A DNA stretch of 64,000 bases from Baylisascaris procyonis (lineage: Eukaryota > Nematoda > Chromadorea > Rhabditida > Ascarididae), in contig JAZARR010000059.1 in NCBI GenBank assembly GCA_037389465.1, forward strand, positions 7,029,001-7,093,000, written 5' to 3'. The notes under the pieces were generated by a model that made no database searches, was not told where the DNA came from, and saw nothing but the letters and a program-made list of their open reading frames with translations. Both the position numbers and the translations under genes were made by a program. The number at the start of each line of letters is the position of its first letter. Within the stretch, counting starts at the first letter, position 1. This document shows, piece after piece, positions 49,574-64,000 of this stretch.

Positions 49574-52221
49574 CTGGACGTGCGCTTTCGTTCAAGCTAA
49601 CAAGTCATGTGGCGATGTTTTTTTCTGACCGACACGAACCTCAGAGATCTAAAGCTTCACTGGCAGGAACAAACAGGAGGCGTACTGGACAAAAGCGTTC
49701 ACTCAAGTGTTCGTTTTGAACGCATCTAGGAAGTATGATCCTGAAGAGCTAGGTGGCAACTGCTAAAAATCGATTAGAAAGCCATTCAAGAGGTGAGGTG
49801 ATGGGGTGGGGGACAGTCGATGACGAAAACTGAAAAGTAACCAATAATCAAAGAAAATTAAAGGGTGAGATGCTTCAAAGCCTGCTGCTGATACCATAGG
49901 CGGCAAATCGAAAGCTGCAAAACGGAACTCATTGTGCCGAACTTAGTTTGCATTAATGAGAACAAATGGAGCGGATGCACCTTATTACATGAGATAGCTA
50001 GGTCGATGGAGCTTGCATGAATCTATGAAGCATAATGAGATCGTAGCAAAACTCGCAAAATGCGCCGAACATCATGCTTCCAGGTCACTGCTCTTACCTA
50101 AAGCGGTAACAGCTCAAATGAAGACTGCGTTTCAGCACCAGTCCAGTCTGCTGAAAAACTCCAATGAAGTTTTATGGTCGTGTGAATTTTTGCTTTAAAA
50201 AAATGCTCGAAGATTGTACCTGCGTTAAAAATGTGGACCTGTCGTCATCTCAGTTGAACAACTTATTCTAAGATGCGAGAAACAAATATGTTTTTGCTCT
50301 GCTCTTGTTATTTCTTCAGCTGCTGCATTTCAAAGTTGAAAGTGCTAAACGTTTACCTTTGCAGACAGATTAAAAAACGTAAAAATCGGGCATTTGCGTC
50401 GAAACTAAAGTGTAGATGGACGAGGTCAATCATTGCAAATCATTTTCAACGACAAATACGCAATAGAAGCAAGTTAATCTGCCATAAAAAACGTGTTTGT
50501 TAGGTTACGGCATTCTTCTGATGGTTCTACCTCATGCAGTGTGTTTTAAGTACTTTGACGGAGCTTTAATGTACGTTCCCATGATTTGTGTTCCTTCAAA
50601 CTTCTAGCTGTCTCTACCGATAGCTGTAGCAATTCACTCTTGACGTTTTGCAAGACTCTCTTGCCTTTTATTACCAATGAAAAAAAACGCCTAATATAGA
50701 TATAACGGTTGTATTACATATTCAACGATTGTGTTATACTCATTTAGCAAGCAGATGATTGGTTGAGAGGAACGTTTCACAGATATGAATGGATAAGTCT
50801 ACAAAACTATTTTACACATTGCAAAAAACGTCATCACAGAAGAAATATCGCACCTAAACTTTTACATTCTTATGACTGCGTTCTTCTATGCAACAGACGA
50901 TCACTTTGCACACCTTTGCTGTCAGTCAATATTTTCACACAATGATGGCATACCTTTCCTGCTTATCAAATATCGATGCACATACGTGTAGCAAATGATG
51001 GCACTTACTCACTCTTTACTATATATTATTTGCATGAGTGAAACATACTGCCCAAGGTTTATATTCAAAGAGTAGCAAGATAGCTTCATCTCTACCTTAA
51101 ATTACGTCAACTTGGAACACCCGTTAAAAGTTGAGATGGTTTTTTCATTAATGAATATATCATGTTCTCTCAAAAACCATTTCGGTGCAGATATCTCTAT
51201 CTTAAGTACATTTGAACAAAAAAGTTCATAGTAAGCAATTGGAAAGATGAGTTTATGTGGTCGGAATTGCTAAGTGAATCATCTCAAAAAATATATAAAT
51301 AATGATTGAATTCGATTTCAATCTTTTTTTTTTCAAATCCTGGAAGCAAGAGGCATGCATGCACACGAAGATATGAATGCGTGAAAATTTAAAACACATA
51401 CAACTGAACATAAGTGACACTTTATGGCAAACAAATACTTCATTAATTACTGCGCCATTTGAAGAAATTCTGCACCAGTAGCTTTAATTCTGCAAAGTAC
51501 TTTTCTGCTAAAATCTCTTAATGCATTAGAAGATTTTCAATGAATTCCTATTGAATTTCTGCCATCTACTGAACAATTCATCAGCTTAATGCATTTTCCG
51601 CCTGAAAGGTAAAGGTAGAAATGAAATTAATAAATTTTTTCTCATCATATTCATATGTATTCGTTTATGCATAACAAGCTATCCGTTCGCATTCGAAGAG
51701 GTCTAATATATAAAAAGAGAACGAATAACATGAGTTAAAAACTAGAAAATCTAGCGATCTATGATTGCCTAGCTGCATTGCTGAAATATTTCAGCCGTAT
51801 GCTATAAGCTGAGCATTCAATCCATAAACAAAAAATTGAATTAATTCTTAATTCATCTTTGTTATTGCAAATATACCGTACAAAAATGCCACAGGGCTTC
51901 ATAAAAAAATCAGTAAAATGCTTTAAAAACGATCTGCTTATTGGCCGCTTAAACGCTTTCGAAACTTTAAAAAAGTTCTTGAAGTGTATATTGATGTGCT
52001 ATAAGAGATTTGCCCAGCTTGATATTTTAAATGAGCGACCATGACCAACTTCAATTTCATATACTTCCTTGCATATTTACCTTCTAAATAATTGCAATCA
52101 ACTCAGTCTCATTATCTCTTCAATTAACTAATCTCTATAAAATGCAAAAAAATAAACAGTTGTTGTTGTGAGCTTACGCCAATTTGCATACGCATATCGC
52201 ATTAGGCTAACCCCATGCTCA

Positions 52222-52224
<3 letters not shown>

Positions 52225-52302
<78 letters not shown>
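52225..52302. repeat. (TA)n microsatellite, about 78 bp
   Basis: A pure alternating TA run. The Tyr-Ile ORFs on both strands across it are artefacts. Confidence 0.97.
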
Positions 52303-52306
<4 letters not shown>

Positions 52307-55300
52307 AACAAGTGAGTTTGAGCACGAAATTTGCTGTTATAATCTACGCGCTGATTACCAGATCACTGTTTTAATTGAACAGTTAATTTTTTAATGAACT
52401 GAAAACGTTTATGTGCGCCTGAAAATTTGTGCGAATTCTAGGGCAAGTGAAATCGGGAAAACAAATTTTTTTTGAAAAAGGTTCATACAATTGGTAGACC
52501 GCGCTCAAGAAGAATATATTATAGCTGGTGTTCGATTCTTTGTTGACGATTTATGAGCATTGGTTGTTTTGGTGAATGACACTGTGAACTGCTTATCGCG
52601 TTTACCCCTCTGACAGGTCCATCCACTTGTTTACCTATGCTTTTGCAAATATGCACTTCGATAGGCACTGCCGTATTGTCCTGTCTTTCAGCATATAGAT
52701 GTATGTGCGCTGGCATGTTTGTTTGTGCGTCTAATAGCTGAGCTCCGGAATCATTGAAATTAATGCTGCAGAATTTATTTGTGTACGATGTGCATCATAG
52801 ACTAGTCGCCTGTGCCCTCTTTCATGTAGATCTGTCGACTTTGAAAGGAATTATAGATATTCAGAGTGCCAAAAAAATATTCATGCATTTCACGACCGTC
52901 AGGTTCTCATTTTGCACCAAATGAGTGACAAAAGTCCGACCTTTCATGGACGATTTATATGTGTGTCTAAAGCAGAGCAAATATGAAGGCATTATTTCGC
53001 ATGTTTTACTGTTCATAGGTCACCTAGGAGGTTGGATGGATGACAGGAATTCAAAATTTTATATCGTTCCAGCTCCTTTGATGCATTTCTGCACTCGTTA
53101 GTCATAGCACAGATAAGTTTGACCCCATCGGTGATGAGCAAAGCGAGCAAATAGTTCGTGCAAATTCGAATCACCAAAGTTAGGTCAGTATTTTTTAACT
53201 CATAGGTGCCGTTAGGTGACAGCATATTGGCTATGATCTGTAAAATAAGCGATATTATCTTTGCAACGCCACTAAGAAAATATTGCTTCTTTCACATAGG
53301 CATGCTTTGTAAAGTTGGAAAACGATTCGGTTGTGTTAAGCAAAAAGTTCGCCACGAAATGACCATTTATTCTTTAGCTGCCGGTCTTTCCTCAAAAATA
53401 TCGTAAACCGTTCGTGAACCATTGAGAGTGTTTATTGTGAAGCGCTCGTGGAGCATTTTGTTTACGGAGCGAAGCGAACACTCGAACACTACCAAAGGTT
53501 ATTGCCTTTTGTAATGATTGCCATCGCAGCAGAAATACTCAACCAAGTGCCTTATCAAAACCACAATAAAAATTCTTTGCCAACACTATGAGAGAAGTAA
53601 TGCATTAGGCGCTCAATAATGGGATTCATCAGGACGACGGCTGGTTCTTTGCACTAAATTACCATTCACCACTACTGCAAGACTGACATACCACAGCCAC
53701 ATGTAGCGTTTTTTATGCGCCTTCAATAATTTCAAATCTGACAAAAGCATAACTCACAACCAGAACCTACGATCCCATCACTTTCCGGTGATGATGTTAG
53801 CAAGTAAACTTATGAACTCAACTGCTCCATTTAAAAGAAAAATGAATCATGGAGTCAAGTATGAACGGCATGCATTCTGAAGTTGCCACTTCTACGGGAA
53901 AATACTTTCTACTTATTAAGCATGTGAAGTCATGCAGGACCTGCATAGTCGGATGAAGGAATTCAGCATATACTGGTTTACTTTTGGCATGCCTAAGTAA
54001 GCATTGCTGTGAATGATGACAGAATAAACAAAAAATTGACACCTTTAAATGAATGTGCGATTGGTGTAGCCAATAAACGAGTATACTAAGCGCGGCAGTA
54101 GTGTATCTGAGAGAAGAGGAAATGAGCAAAAGAGAAAGGCGAAGACAAACATGTCTATTAGTTCGAAGACATTAATAAAGTGTGCCCGAGCGAAAAAAAG
54201 AATGCTGAACAGCCAGCAAGCAAGCGGCTGGCAGCGGTGAGGGAGGTCGACCCGCTGTTGCACTTTTCACGCCCCTTTAGGAATATCGCGCTTCTTTATT
54301 ACAAATTCAGCTTATACGCTAAATCTTCTTTACATGTATCGCCGAACGCTTTCTGAGTTGATTTTCTGAACTCATTTATCTTAAAGTCAACAAACTGTCA
54401 ACACATTAGGCTTCAATTTAACACATATACTAACTCTTTTCTAATTAATATTTCGTTCAATCCTATGATTTTTAGTCTTTTGAACGAACGATGCAGTCAG
54501 TCGTTTTCATTCTAGAATCTACTGCGCAGCGAGTGTGCTAGTAACTGCGAAAGGTAGCAAGCAGTGAGAAAATCTAAGTATTTTTGTAAAATAAAAGTAA
54601 AGTATTTTTCCATCCTCGCTTCTCATGTTCGCCTTCAACAGATATATTATTACTGTTATCTGTCCCCGTCACTATGCGTCTTATACAGAAGGGATCACCA
54701 CAATAAGAGAAAATTTATTGGTTGTACATATGCACTCTGAGAAAGAATAGAGTTTCGGCAGAAAAGATGGAACCATTTTCAACAATCGAAGAAGTGTTTA
54801 TTAAAGATTTGCCAAAGATTTGCCATAATGCAAGTCGCTGATCCCCATCGTACTTCACCATGAGCAAACTTCTAATAGTCATGTTTGTTGCTTTGTTCTT
54901 TGGTTTATAAGCTAAAAGGTTAATCTAGTCCGTAGAATTGTTAGATATCATTTGTATTTGATGCCTCCAAGCAAAATGCATCAATTGAATGGGGTACTGG
55001 TACCCGGAGGAATTCTTAAAGAATAGTGTGGGATCTATGCCCTTTGCGAAGACGGAACAAATTACCAGAAGGCAAGTCTATTAGATATCTATATTCCAGC
55101 GAAAATAGAGGCAGAAAAATTAGGCGTGTGTTTCTAAATTTCGATAAAAGAACCTCATTTAATAGATTAAAAAAAAAAAAAAAACTACATAAGGATTTCA
55201 TTAAGCCACGGCTCGAAGCTTGCACTAAATTCTGCGGCTTTGGCCATTTCGTCATTTCACTAAGCCAAAATTTGTTGTGATTTGCAAAGCGCCCACCTTT

Positions 55301-55904
55301 CCGTCGCTGTTCAGTGTTCTTCCCAGTAGCTACGATAAAAGATGCAGTAAAATAAAGCTGAGCAACAAATTCTCTCAAAAATCATGCTAGTTTCTTTTTA
55401 GCTACAGGAAATTACGATCATATATAGTCAATTGAAGTTGTCCTGAAAGCGAAAAATATAGCTAAACAATTTTGAGCGACAAACGACGGAAACACCACGC
55501 AATCTTCTATTGTGAGGCATAACACCAACCCACTTTGGAACCAGCCGATAGAATTAAATGTGGCTATTTTTTGTGGTCTATTTTGTGATCAGCGGAAGAA
55601 ATTTTGCCAAAGTTGAGTTATGACAAAAATTCCGTCGTTGAAAGATCACCATGCTCAACTTTGTCACGGTTGTTACAAAACTGTTTGCTGCACAAATATA
55701 CGTTTCGCTCTCATTCTTGTAACTTGTGCTCCTTAGTTATATAAGTCTGTTAATATGCAAGCATGGTTTAAATTCTGTCTGACGCTAATCGAAACGCAAG
55801 CTTTCACACTTGAACACCACATAATAGAATTTTTTGCCAATTCGCCACCGGAAACGTATATAAGTAAATATACATGAGTTTATATATGTAATGAATGTGC
55901 GGGC

Positions 55905-55928
55905 TCATTAAATAAATAAATAAATAAA
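55905..55928. repeat. Short AAAT tetranucleotide repeat
   Basis: Five to six tandem AAAT units within AT-rich intergenic sequence. Confidence 0.8.
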
Positions 55929-58900
55929 TGTGTATATATACACTTGCATATCACCTTTAACAGTGATGTTTGTTTTGTTTTCATACATATTTGCAAAATT
56001 TATAATTTTGAACAGGAATTAGAAGCTCTGCACGATTTTCGATTAATAAGCAGAAATTCCCAATCTTCACATCACTGCAAACTTATGACCTGGCCTATGA
56101 ATGGCACAGCACCCAACGAAGATTTATATTGCAAACAAAACACCCGGCAAAAGAGACTAAATAAAATTTGACGTCAAATTATCTTAGCAAATTAAACTTC
56201 ATGAAAAATTTAAGCAAAGAATTTCACTCGGTCGGTGCAAAGCACTGAGCATAAGTTATTTTCATAATGGAAAGAAGACGATGAGGAATGCGCGAAAAAA
56301 AGATCGCTTAGTGATCGCTGGGGTCTTTTGTTCTGTAAATAGCAACGATTTCAAGTGGATAAAGCGCACATAATGTGCACGCCTTTCTAAACTTCAAAAT
56401 TTGTGAGGGTTCTCTGACATAGCACTTGAGTCGGATTTAATCATCCCTATCTCTTAATGTATGAAATAGACGGAACCTCTGTATACATTTTAAATGCTTT
56501 GTTCATTTCAAATTACCTACTTTAGCACATCGAATAGCCCCGAAGGCGCTAACTGGTATGCTGCGACATTTCAAATGAACGATACGCTCAGTGCGGCGGA
56601 TGCTGGAGTGTACTGAAGGGCTCATTACTGGTGAAGGGCGCAAAAGGAACTAACCAAAGGAACTAACTCTCTCCATCAGGTGGCAGTGGTCCGATACCGC
56701 AACGTTGAAAAATTCAAGACATGAAGCGAACACATTTGTAGTGGTCGTCATGAAATCATATATTCAAGGAATAACGAAATTGATGAATCCTTCAGTACCA
56801 GCTCACAAATATCAAACCATACACCAGATCTGTGAAAGGTCACCTCTCATCGATATATCCAAGCAAAGGAACTGCTACCAAAATTGTTTCATTTCTTGTG
56901 AATGAAGGTCGACTAACTGAGCATCAAATACGGAAAGGATAGCTTGATTAGATATTACTATTGCTAAGAAAACGTAACTCAAAATATTCCCAAATTAGAG
57001 TTCATAATAACGAGCCCTAAGCGGAAGTGGAAGAGATATGAGGAGACACCTATTCGTAATGAATGCTTTGTCGATTAAAGTAAATAAAGTAAAATAACGA
57101 GCCATTCATAGGCGCAGATGAGATTTGTCAAGTGACTAGTAAGAGTGGCAAATGAAGTCGAAAGTTAACTAGAATGAAAAAAATATAGAGATTGTGCACT
57201 GTACATGCTTCCCCCGTTTTGAATATCAAGTGAGTTGTATTCTTAGATATTCACTTTCAGTGTTCAATGTTTCCAACACATTTACAAACAACTGATTACC
57301 CACCAATTACGATATAAGCCAACAACCTATTCTTATCGTTTAGCAGTAGAAAAAAATGTGCAAAGCTGGCAGCAACTTTAATAAAATCACTGTAACAAGT
57401 GCAAATTTTGAAGCAAAACCGAATGCGATTCGGCGCGATGCACAGAGGATTCACGAACACTAAGAAGAAGCGACTGAGCAATAACTACCACATAAATAAC
57501 TACTGATCATATGGGAAGAGCGAAACAAGTGTGCGACACTCGTGATGGAATATTGAATCTCTACGCGTGCGCTTAAGATTGTACTTCGAGCCGAGAATTA
57601 TTTGCCAGCAAATCCTTTCACTGTCATCATGTAGCTAATTACTTTAACGTTCACTTCAAAAATCGTTCTCGTTTTCGAAAATTTTCTTACAATTCACACG
57701 TCAAAAAGTATACGAAAAGTGAAGGCTTTACAGCTGATTCGAATGCATCATTAAGTCAGTAGAATTGATGTGAATGCGTTCAATAACGAATGATTGTTCA
57801 TATTCGAAAATGCAAATGCCAGCTAATTGCTGATTTGAAACTTTTCAGCGAGTTCTTGCATACTAGATATCCTTTTGAAATTCACCACAGAGACGTTAAC
57901 TTTGAAAAGACATGCACAAATATTCGGAAAATTCTTTTTCATAGGGATTTCGAAATAACTCACAAGAGAAAGAGCAGCCGATGAAACGTTGATAACAACT
58001 AGCATGATAGAACTCATTTCAGAGATCATAACTGCGCGGTATCTAATGGCTTAGGGAAAGGAGCAATGTGCTGCTGCGTGATATATGAATATTAGCTAAT
58101 CGTGCGGCTAAGATCGATTCATTCACAATGATGCTTAAAAGTCTGCAAAGAAAATAAGGCGAACCTTAACTGAAAGCGTCACTTGCAACGGTTGATAAAG
58201 TTGAGTAGCGAATGTGATGCCCATCCTTGCATAGAAAGAAACCAATCTGCTCCTGTCACTTTTCAATCATGGTTCGTTTAGGATGTCACGCTTCTTTCCT
58301 AATAGTTTATCCTATATTATTTTAAATCTCTCATTGTACGAGATGCCTACACTGCTTGGAACCAATTTATTTTCGAGTGCAGCTCAGCTGTATCAAGAAA
58401 AAGATAACAGTAATCATCTAGAACTCGAGTTCGGGTTCTTAGACACGATTATGCTTCAACGACTTATATTGTGTATATAGGGTTCTTCTCAGTTCATATT
58501 TAATTGTTTAGGTAGCCAAGTTCTCTGTTTAATAACTACCATTTTTCAAACTTTATTCATTTAGCAGATAGCAATTTACTATACATTTAAATATGCCGCT
58601 GTTTTGCACTTATCACGGATCCTTAGGGTTGTGAAATAGCGAACGTTTAAGTGAAGAAAAGATTTTCAGCAATAAATTAGCCAATCCCTGCGCGGAAATG
58701 TGGATGCATAGGATGACATTCAACCCCATCTTGATGGTTCTTTTCAAGCACTGTGGTCTTTTCACATCCGCAGCATGACTTGCATGATACCAAGTGAAAA
58801 AGTAGATAATAGACAAAACATCTGTTCTATGAAGTAGTCCCTGATATTCGTTAAGTGCTTGATTATCTAAAAAATTGTTTGGAGTTCTCAAGGATATTGA

Positions 58901-61900
58901 CGAATATTGGCAACCGGTGGCATCACTAATAGCGGTATGCGAGTGCTAACTTTTTCGAGCAGTTCATTCATAATGTTGTGACAATAAAGCATTCATCAGC
59001 TGATATCTTTTGATGGGATAATTTTGGATCAGGTGTAAAGAGATGCTAAAGAGCAAAACGTTATCGCAAATTTCGATTCATATGAAAGAATCGCCCTTTT
59101 CCACTTTTTGAAAGCTAGCTGCAAGAGCAATGGAATGAAAAAAAGACTTGAACTAAATAGACTTTGGGATTAAAAAAAATCAACTTGTATAGATAGGGAA
59201 GTTCTTGCTGTTATATTTACTTCATAAATTATCGAAAACGATCTAAACTATACCGTCACAAAGATATTTGGAAACGTTACCAACCAAAGAACAAGTTGAA
59301 TAACAACGCGAAACTTAATCGAGAAACACTTTGAAATAAATATTGCAGAGGGATACTCATTATGTGGGAAACTTATTAGAAAACCACTGAAGCGCTATAA
59401 TTATTTCTCTAAAATGAGGCCCATAGAAAATTTCACAAACAAGAGTCAGCTTCTCGAGGAAGAGAAAGGAAAATTTTAATGAGTACCACGACAGCACAAC
59501 GAATGCATGCTTAATCATCGAATTTAAGAATTCATATTCACAGAAAGTGGGAATCGAAAATTTATGGAAATGAGACATCTTCCTCAGAAACAAAGAAGAA
59601 CTTTAATTTTAGAAAGTTTTTAATTCTACAGCATTTGCAACTGCGTTTCCCTTGAATGTATAGTGTACGTTTCGATTTTTTAAAATGATATTTCTTTCTT
59701 CCTTTCAAGAAAGCTATAAATACGTTTACCACAAAATTTTTAACTTTTTACCTCTTGCGTGCTGAAATAAGGCATCATTTTCTTGCACCACTAGAAAAAT
59801 GCAAGAACTGGTTCAACAGCTGGCGGAAGGCAGAAAAACAGGAACTGTTGTGATTTAAGAAGGCTGTTTTTTGCAATTTTAGACAGTTATAACAAAGTTG
59901 CAAAGTGGCGACAACAATGCAAACGTATCATGTGGAGTAATGGATAAAACCGTCTTCATTAGAAGCTAAAAGAGTATGGTTTGTCTCCAACGATAAATTT
60001 TACATAAGTAGTAAACTAACTTTGAAGCGTCTCGTCATGCGAACTTATTTTATGAAAATTCACACGCTAATTTTTATAGGCGCATCACATCAGCTCATAA
60101 AAAAAAACAGGTTGCTTTGTCCAACAGTGCGAAAATTTTCGATTCGCATGAAGGTCATATAAATGATATGTTATATATTCTTATCGAACGCTCTAAGGCC
60201 GAACTTTTCATGGAATATCCTCGAATGTGTTCATCGCAAATTTCATAACACATATCTTTCTCAAAATTGCTTTAGTATTCAACTTTTTTTCGAAAGCAAA
60301 CACATCAATAATAAATGAGCAGCTCTGTTTCAACTCTCAATTGTAGACAACCAGAGGATGTTGTTGTCAAGCGTAAACGAATCGGTGTTTCGTTTTACTG
60401 AATGTGGCGGACACAAAAAAAACGAATTATAATCTCAGTGTGAAAAATGTTAGTTAGCACTAAAGCGGCAAAATGGCATACTGCAACAATTGTAAATAAG
60501 TGAACGTTTGTGAACTGATGTGCATTCGTCCACTGGCAGTATTGCATAAGATTTGTTGTTAGAAATGAAATCAAAAAAAGCAATTCGAGACATTCGTTTT
60601 ATCGTTTCGCACTGTTAATCTCCAATAAGAAACGATGCGATTAGAGCAACACTGGGAAGGGATCTGCAAAAGGGGATCTCTCGTTGATTGTTTCGTGCTA
60701 ACAAGATGAGGCGAATTAACGAACACAATGATCACGTTAGCTGCAAGCCACCGTAATCACGCTTCATACAATTTCACCAAACATGTCCACAAGAATCTAT
60801 CAATTCAATACCGACGAAAGAGATGATCGTTTACAGAAGAATATCGAAGCAAAGTAGCACTTATTTGGGACTTTCTCTCCATGCCCTCATATTTCCCTTC
60901 TCAATGCTTCAAAGTAGGAAAAATAACAGAGAAAATAAAGATGGCCTCAAGAAGAATGTTTGTCCCGACCAGTATGTTTCAAAGCAGGACAAAAATGAAA
61001 AAAAAAACTCGATAAAACCATCTGTTTTCAAAAGACTTGTTGCACAAAAAAAATCAGACGAGAAGTGCATTATAATCTCATCGGGGAATTTTCCCTTCGC
61101 GCAACATCAATGCATTAAATAAAAGATGAGGGAGCATAGTATGGTGATGAAAAATTGTTAACATTGTTTGTTTAGTAATACGGCTGCTAAGGATATGATT
61201 GATGGGTAACGTAGAATTAATTATATGTTGGCCACATCACTCAGGAAGACGTAAAACAGCTCGCGTAGGGAAACCATTTTCATCTTCACAATTGACAGTT
61301 TATCTACAAGTATGTCGTTTAACATTTCTACCGAGTGAGACGACAGTCCATTCATTCCTCTCTTCGACATAAAATAAGTGTAGCTAAACTTCTACAGCCT
61401 CACAACTACTCACTCGTTTCTCTACCTCATAGAAATCAAAAACAGTTTGAAATTAAGCAAAAAGACGATTGAAATCATATGAAACATTTTCCAACATCAT
61501 CGTTCCACAATGGCGCAATTTAGAGAGATTAAACTAACTCAAGTTAAAGTTCTTTATTTACAGATCGCTTGCGCGGTAATCATCACCATCTTAATGAAAG
61601 TGTAGATCAAGTGATCTCGAGAAACGCATAAAAGAGAGAAGAATGATGAAAACTGTCGATGCATAAAAGAATGCGATTGAATCGCATTTCGAGGAATGCT
61701 TCGAAAGAAGCTTATCGGTAATGGAAAGCAACTGAATAATTCACGAAGAAAGCTTTCGTGATTTGTTACCGCAATTCGCTGCTCAATAATCGTTATTCTG
61801 CCGTTGTAGAGAATGCCTTTGAAACCACTGTTTGATGTTAGTTCGATCGATGGCTTTATAAACTAACTGCGCTGAGGTTTCAATTATGATGTCAAACTAT

Positions 61901-62270
61901 GCGATCTGCTATAGAGAATCGCTGAAAACATCGCATCGTAAATACCGATTTGTTTTGTATTTTAACAGTCTCATTGGTGCATGAGATTGCCTTCGCCCTC
62001 AAAGCTGCTCAGATCATTTCTTCCAAAAATACCACGTTGAATTAATGCCACATATAACGTATAATTTTATTAGCAGAGGTCTGCTGGGACTCAACACAGT
62101 AGTGATGGCATGAGTTCAACAAAATGTAGTAAAAATTCATGAAGTGGTTCTCCGCATCAAGATTTGATGAAAATCTAAGCGTTTTAAGGGAATCATAGCT
62201 CCAGTTTTCTTTTCACTGCTTCAAATACTGACTTTTTAAGTAATAAAATAGGGCCTCATAGAACATCTCG

Positions 62271-62447
62271 ATGGCTCATGCCTGGCTATTTATCACTTTA
62301 TTTACGATTATTTTTATCTGTACCAATAATTTGCAGTTTAGCAACATCGATTCTTACTTCCAGTCTATAAATCATAGGAAACTCAAAAAGGCAAAGCGCC
62401 GGCTTATGGAAATTGATAACTTTTTTAAATCCATTATTTTGTCAATG
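62271..62447 (+). CDS. Possible first or internal exon of an unassigned gene
   Basis: An ATG at 62271 opens a hydrophobic leader (MAHAWLFITLFTIIFICTNN) followed by a basic amphipathic segment (HRKLKKAKRRLMEIDNFF), ending at a GTAATA donor-like site after 62447. Alternatively only 62337-62447 is an exon, preceded by the acceptor AATTTGCAG; that gives 37 codons in phase 0. A small secreted or neuropeptide-like precursor is conceivable, but no continuation was found. Confidence 0.28.
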
Positions 62448-62972
62448 GTAATATTGCCAGATGGCTGTCAGTTGCATCATCTGTGGCTAATAAATTCATC
62501 ATTTATGTTCATGTCTCCGCTGTAAATTAATTGGATTAGTCGGTTTATCTGAATACAACGCTTCGTTTCGACTAAATTCAAATCATAAATCTTTTGCTCT
62601 TAGTGGTACAAAAAGACGAACATATTAGGATGCACCTTGTTTATAGTTTGATTTGTTACTGAATGAAAAATATTCATTTAATTTCCTTAAAAGAGACAAC
62701 GTAATACATATAAAGTGTAAACAGGTAAACAACACATGACGTATAAAACAAAATTAGACAACGTGAAATTATCATCGAAATAATAATGTATTGGTGATGT
62801 CATATCAACAACGCTTCTTTCAAATATTTGGGGAAAAACTCCACAGTCTTGTGGCTGCCCTATCTTACTGATTGACCATAGGGGTTGCAATTCTAAACAA
62901 GAATGCCGAGAAAAAACAATACCGCTTCGGTGACGTATGCGACTGAAATCAAATGCCCACTGTATTTATTGG

Positions 62973-63099
<127 letters not shown>

Positions 63100-63595
63100 G
63101 CAAAGAGATACCCCATGCGTAACTTTTAACTAACTAAACAAAATTGATAAGCTAAGAAATTCGAAAAAGTTTTGCAAATAGGCTATATCAACTCAAAGGA
63201 GACAAAAAGTGGAAGTGGTTGAACTTTCCCTCTTGAACAGAGCACTTGCATCATTCAGAGTAGTGAATTCTCATCACGTTTCATTATTGAAAATGACTTC
63301 TCTGTGCGCTCTTAGCAACCACATTCCAGAGCTCGCAATTTCATAGCAAATAAAAACGAGGAAAGGTCACGTTATTAATGTTCCTATATCACAACCTGGG
63401 AGCACTGAATCCTCGGAAAAATTTTCACATAGTGGATTTACAGCCCAACTTTACGACGTTCAAATATTACCTATAACACTCACTTCCATATCAATACCTC
63501 CTTGATGAGCTTCACGAGAAAACAGACCCCAGTGGATTAGCCACTGCCCATAGGGCAATCACGGAACACTATTAAAAGTGAAATGCTTTTCGCAG

Positions 63596-63662
63596 TGAAG
63601 TGATCTTGAATAGTTGGCTGTTCCGTTGTGATATCAGCGACGAAGTTTTCAATACGCTAAAG
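63596..63662 (+). CDS. Possible internal exon, gene not assembled
   Basis: The acceptor GCTTTTCGCAG is followed, in phase 2, by EVILNSWLFRCDISDEVFNT and LK, then AAG|GTAGGC. Both sites are good and the 22-codon stretch looks coding. It may belong to a plus-strand gene continuing beyond 64000. A further open stretch, near 63872-63969, reads MKHNLRHVDDHEPMHPNVF from an ATG, but no phase-consistent link was found. Confidence 0.3.
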
Positions 63663-64000
63663 GTAGGCCGGATCTATAATTTTAAAGTACCCCTTAGGAA
63701 TGCTGCAGCAGCTCAATCATGGTTAGCTGGTGTTCAGAACAATGTGTTCTAACTAGTGGAATTGACAAAATAACAAGCTCACGTAGAACAGATAACAACA
63801 TTCAGTGCTAAAATCACTTTTGAGATGATGCATATCCTTTAGTTATATCGAAGTGTAAATTGAAGCTGAGATGAAGCATAATTTGCGACATGTGGATGAT
63901 CACGAACCGATGCATCCAAATGTATTTCTTGGTGCACTTGTGGGGAGCACAGCGAGCGAACGGATATGATGATGCATCTCGAACGTCTCCGGTTAATTTT

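Larger units (their letters stand above)
49574..62270. other. Long gene-poor stretch
   Basis: AT-rich DNA with only short open frames, none with a recognisable motif, signal peptide plus splice structure, or RNA-gene shape. Two small simple repeats occur: the TA tract at 52225-52302 and AAAT units near 55905-55928. A 99-codon plus-strand frame at 60823-61122 is Lys/Asn/Ser-rich and not convincing. Confidence 0.5.

Overview
The window reads as nuclear DNA of a nematode, most likely a clade V parasite of the strongylid/hookworm type. It is AT-rich. Small exons of about 30-220 nt are separated by introns of about 0.1-4.7 kb. Acceptors are of the TTTCAG / TTGCAG type, and two genes have a splice acceptor directly in front of the start codon, as expected for spliced-leader trans-splicing. 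There is no sign of prokaryotic or organellar organisation. The species cannot be named from the sequence alone. Gene models below were built by hand from exon frames, GT/AG sites and intron phase agreement.

Layout. (1) 1.4-4.8 kb, minus strand: small cysteine-rich secreted proteins. These are a trypsin-inhibitor-like (TIL) gene whose 5' end is unresolved, a signal-peptide protein with eight four-cysteine modules, and a doubtful 60-aa secreted ORF. (2) 5.9-17.6 kb, minus strand: one gene of at least 16 exons coding for an almost entirely coiled-coil protein (529 aa from the first secure exon), with a troubled 5' exon near 18.3-18.4 kb. (3) 21.9-33.5 kb, plus strand: two tandem paralogues (218 and 202 aa) that are extremely rich in Tyr, Trp, Arg and Asp. 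Both have RARS/SRS motifs at the N-terminus and corresponding exons. (4) 36.2-45.6 kb, minus strand: a complete seven-exon class A peptide GPCR (438 aa) resembling neuropeptide Y/F-like receptors. Its 4.66-kb second intron contains a roughly 0.7-kb fold-back element. (5) 45.7-64 kb: gene-poor sequence with a duplicated exon-like 102-bp unit, a few isolated exon-like stretches and long TA tracts.

Functional reading. The cysteine-rich proteins are secreted, the GPCR is a neuronal or effector-cell peptide receptor, and the coiled-coil and Tyr-rich proteins lack visible signal peptides and are probably intracellular structural proteins. Nothing links these genes into one pathway. The most unusual items are the Tyr-rich tandem pair, the many-exon coiled-coil gene of no certain family, and the fold-back element.
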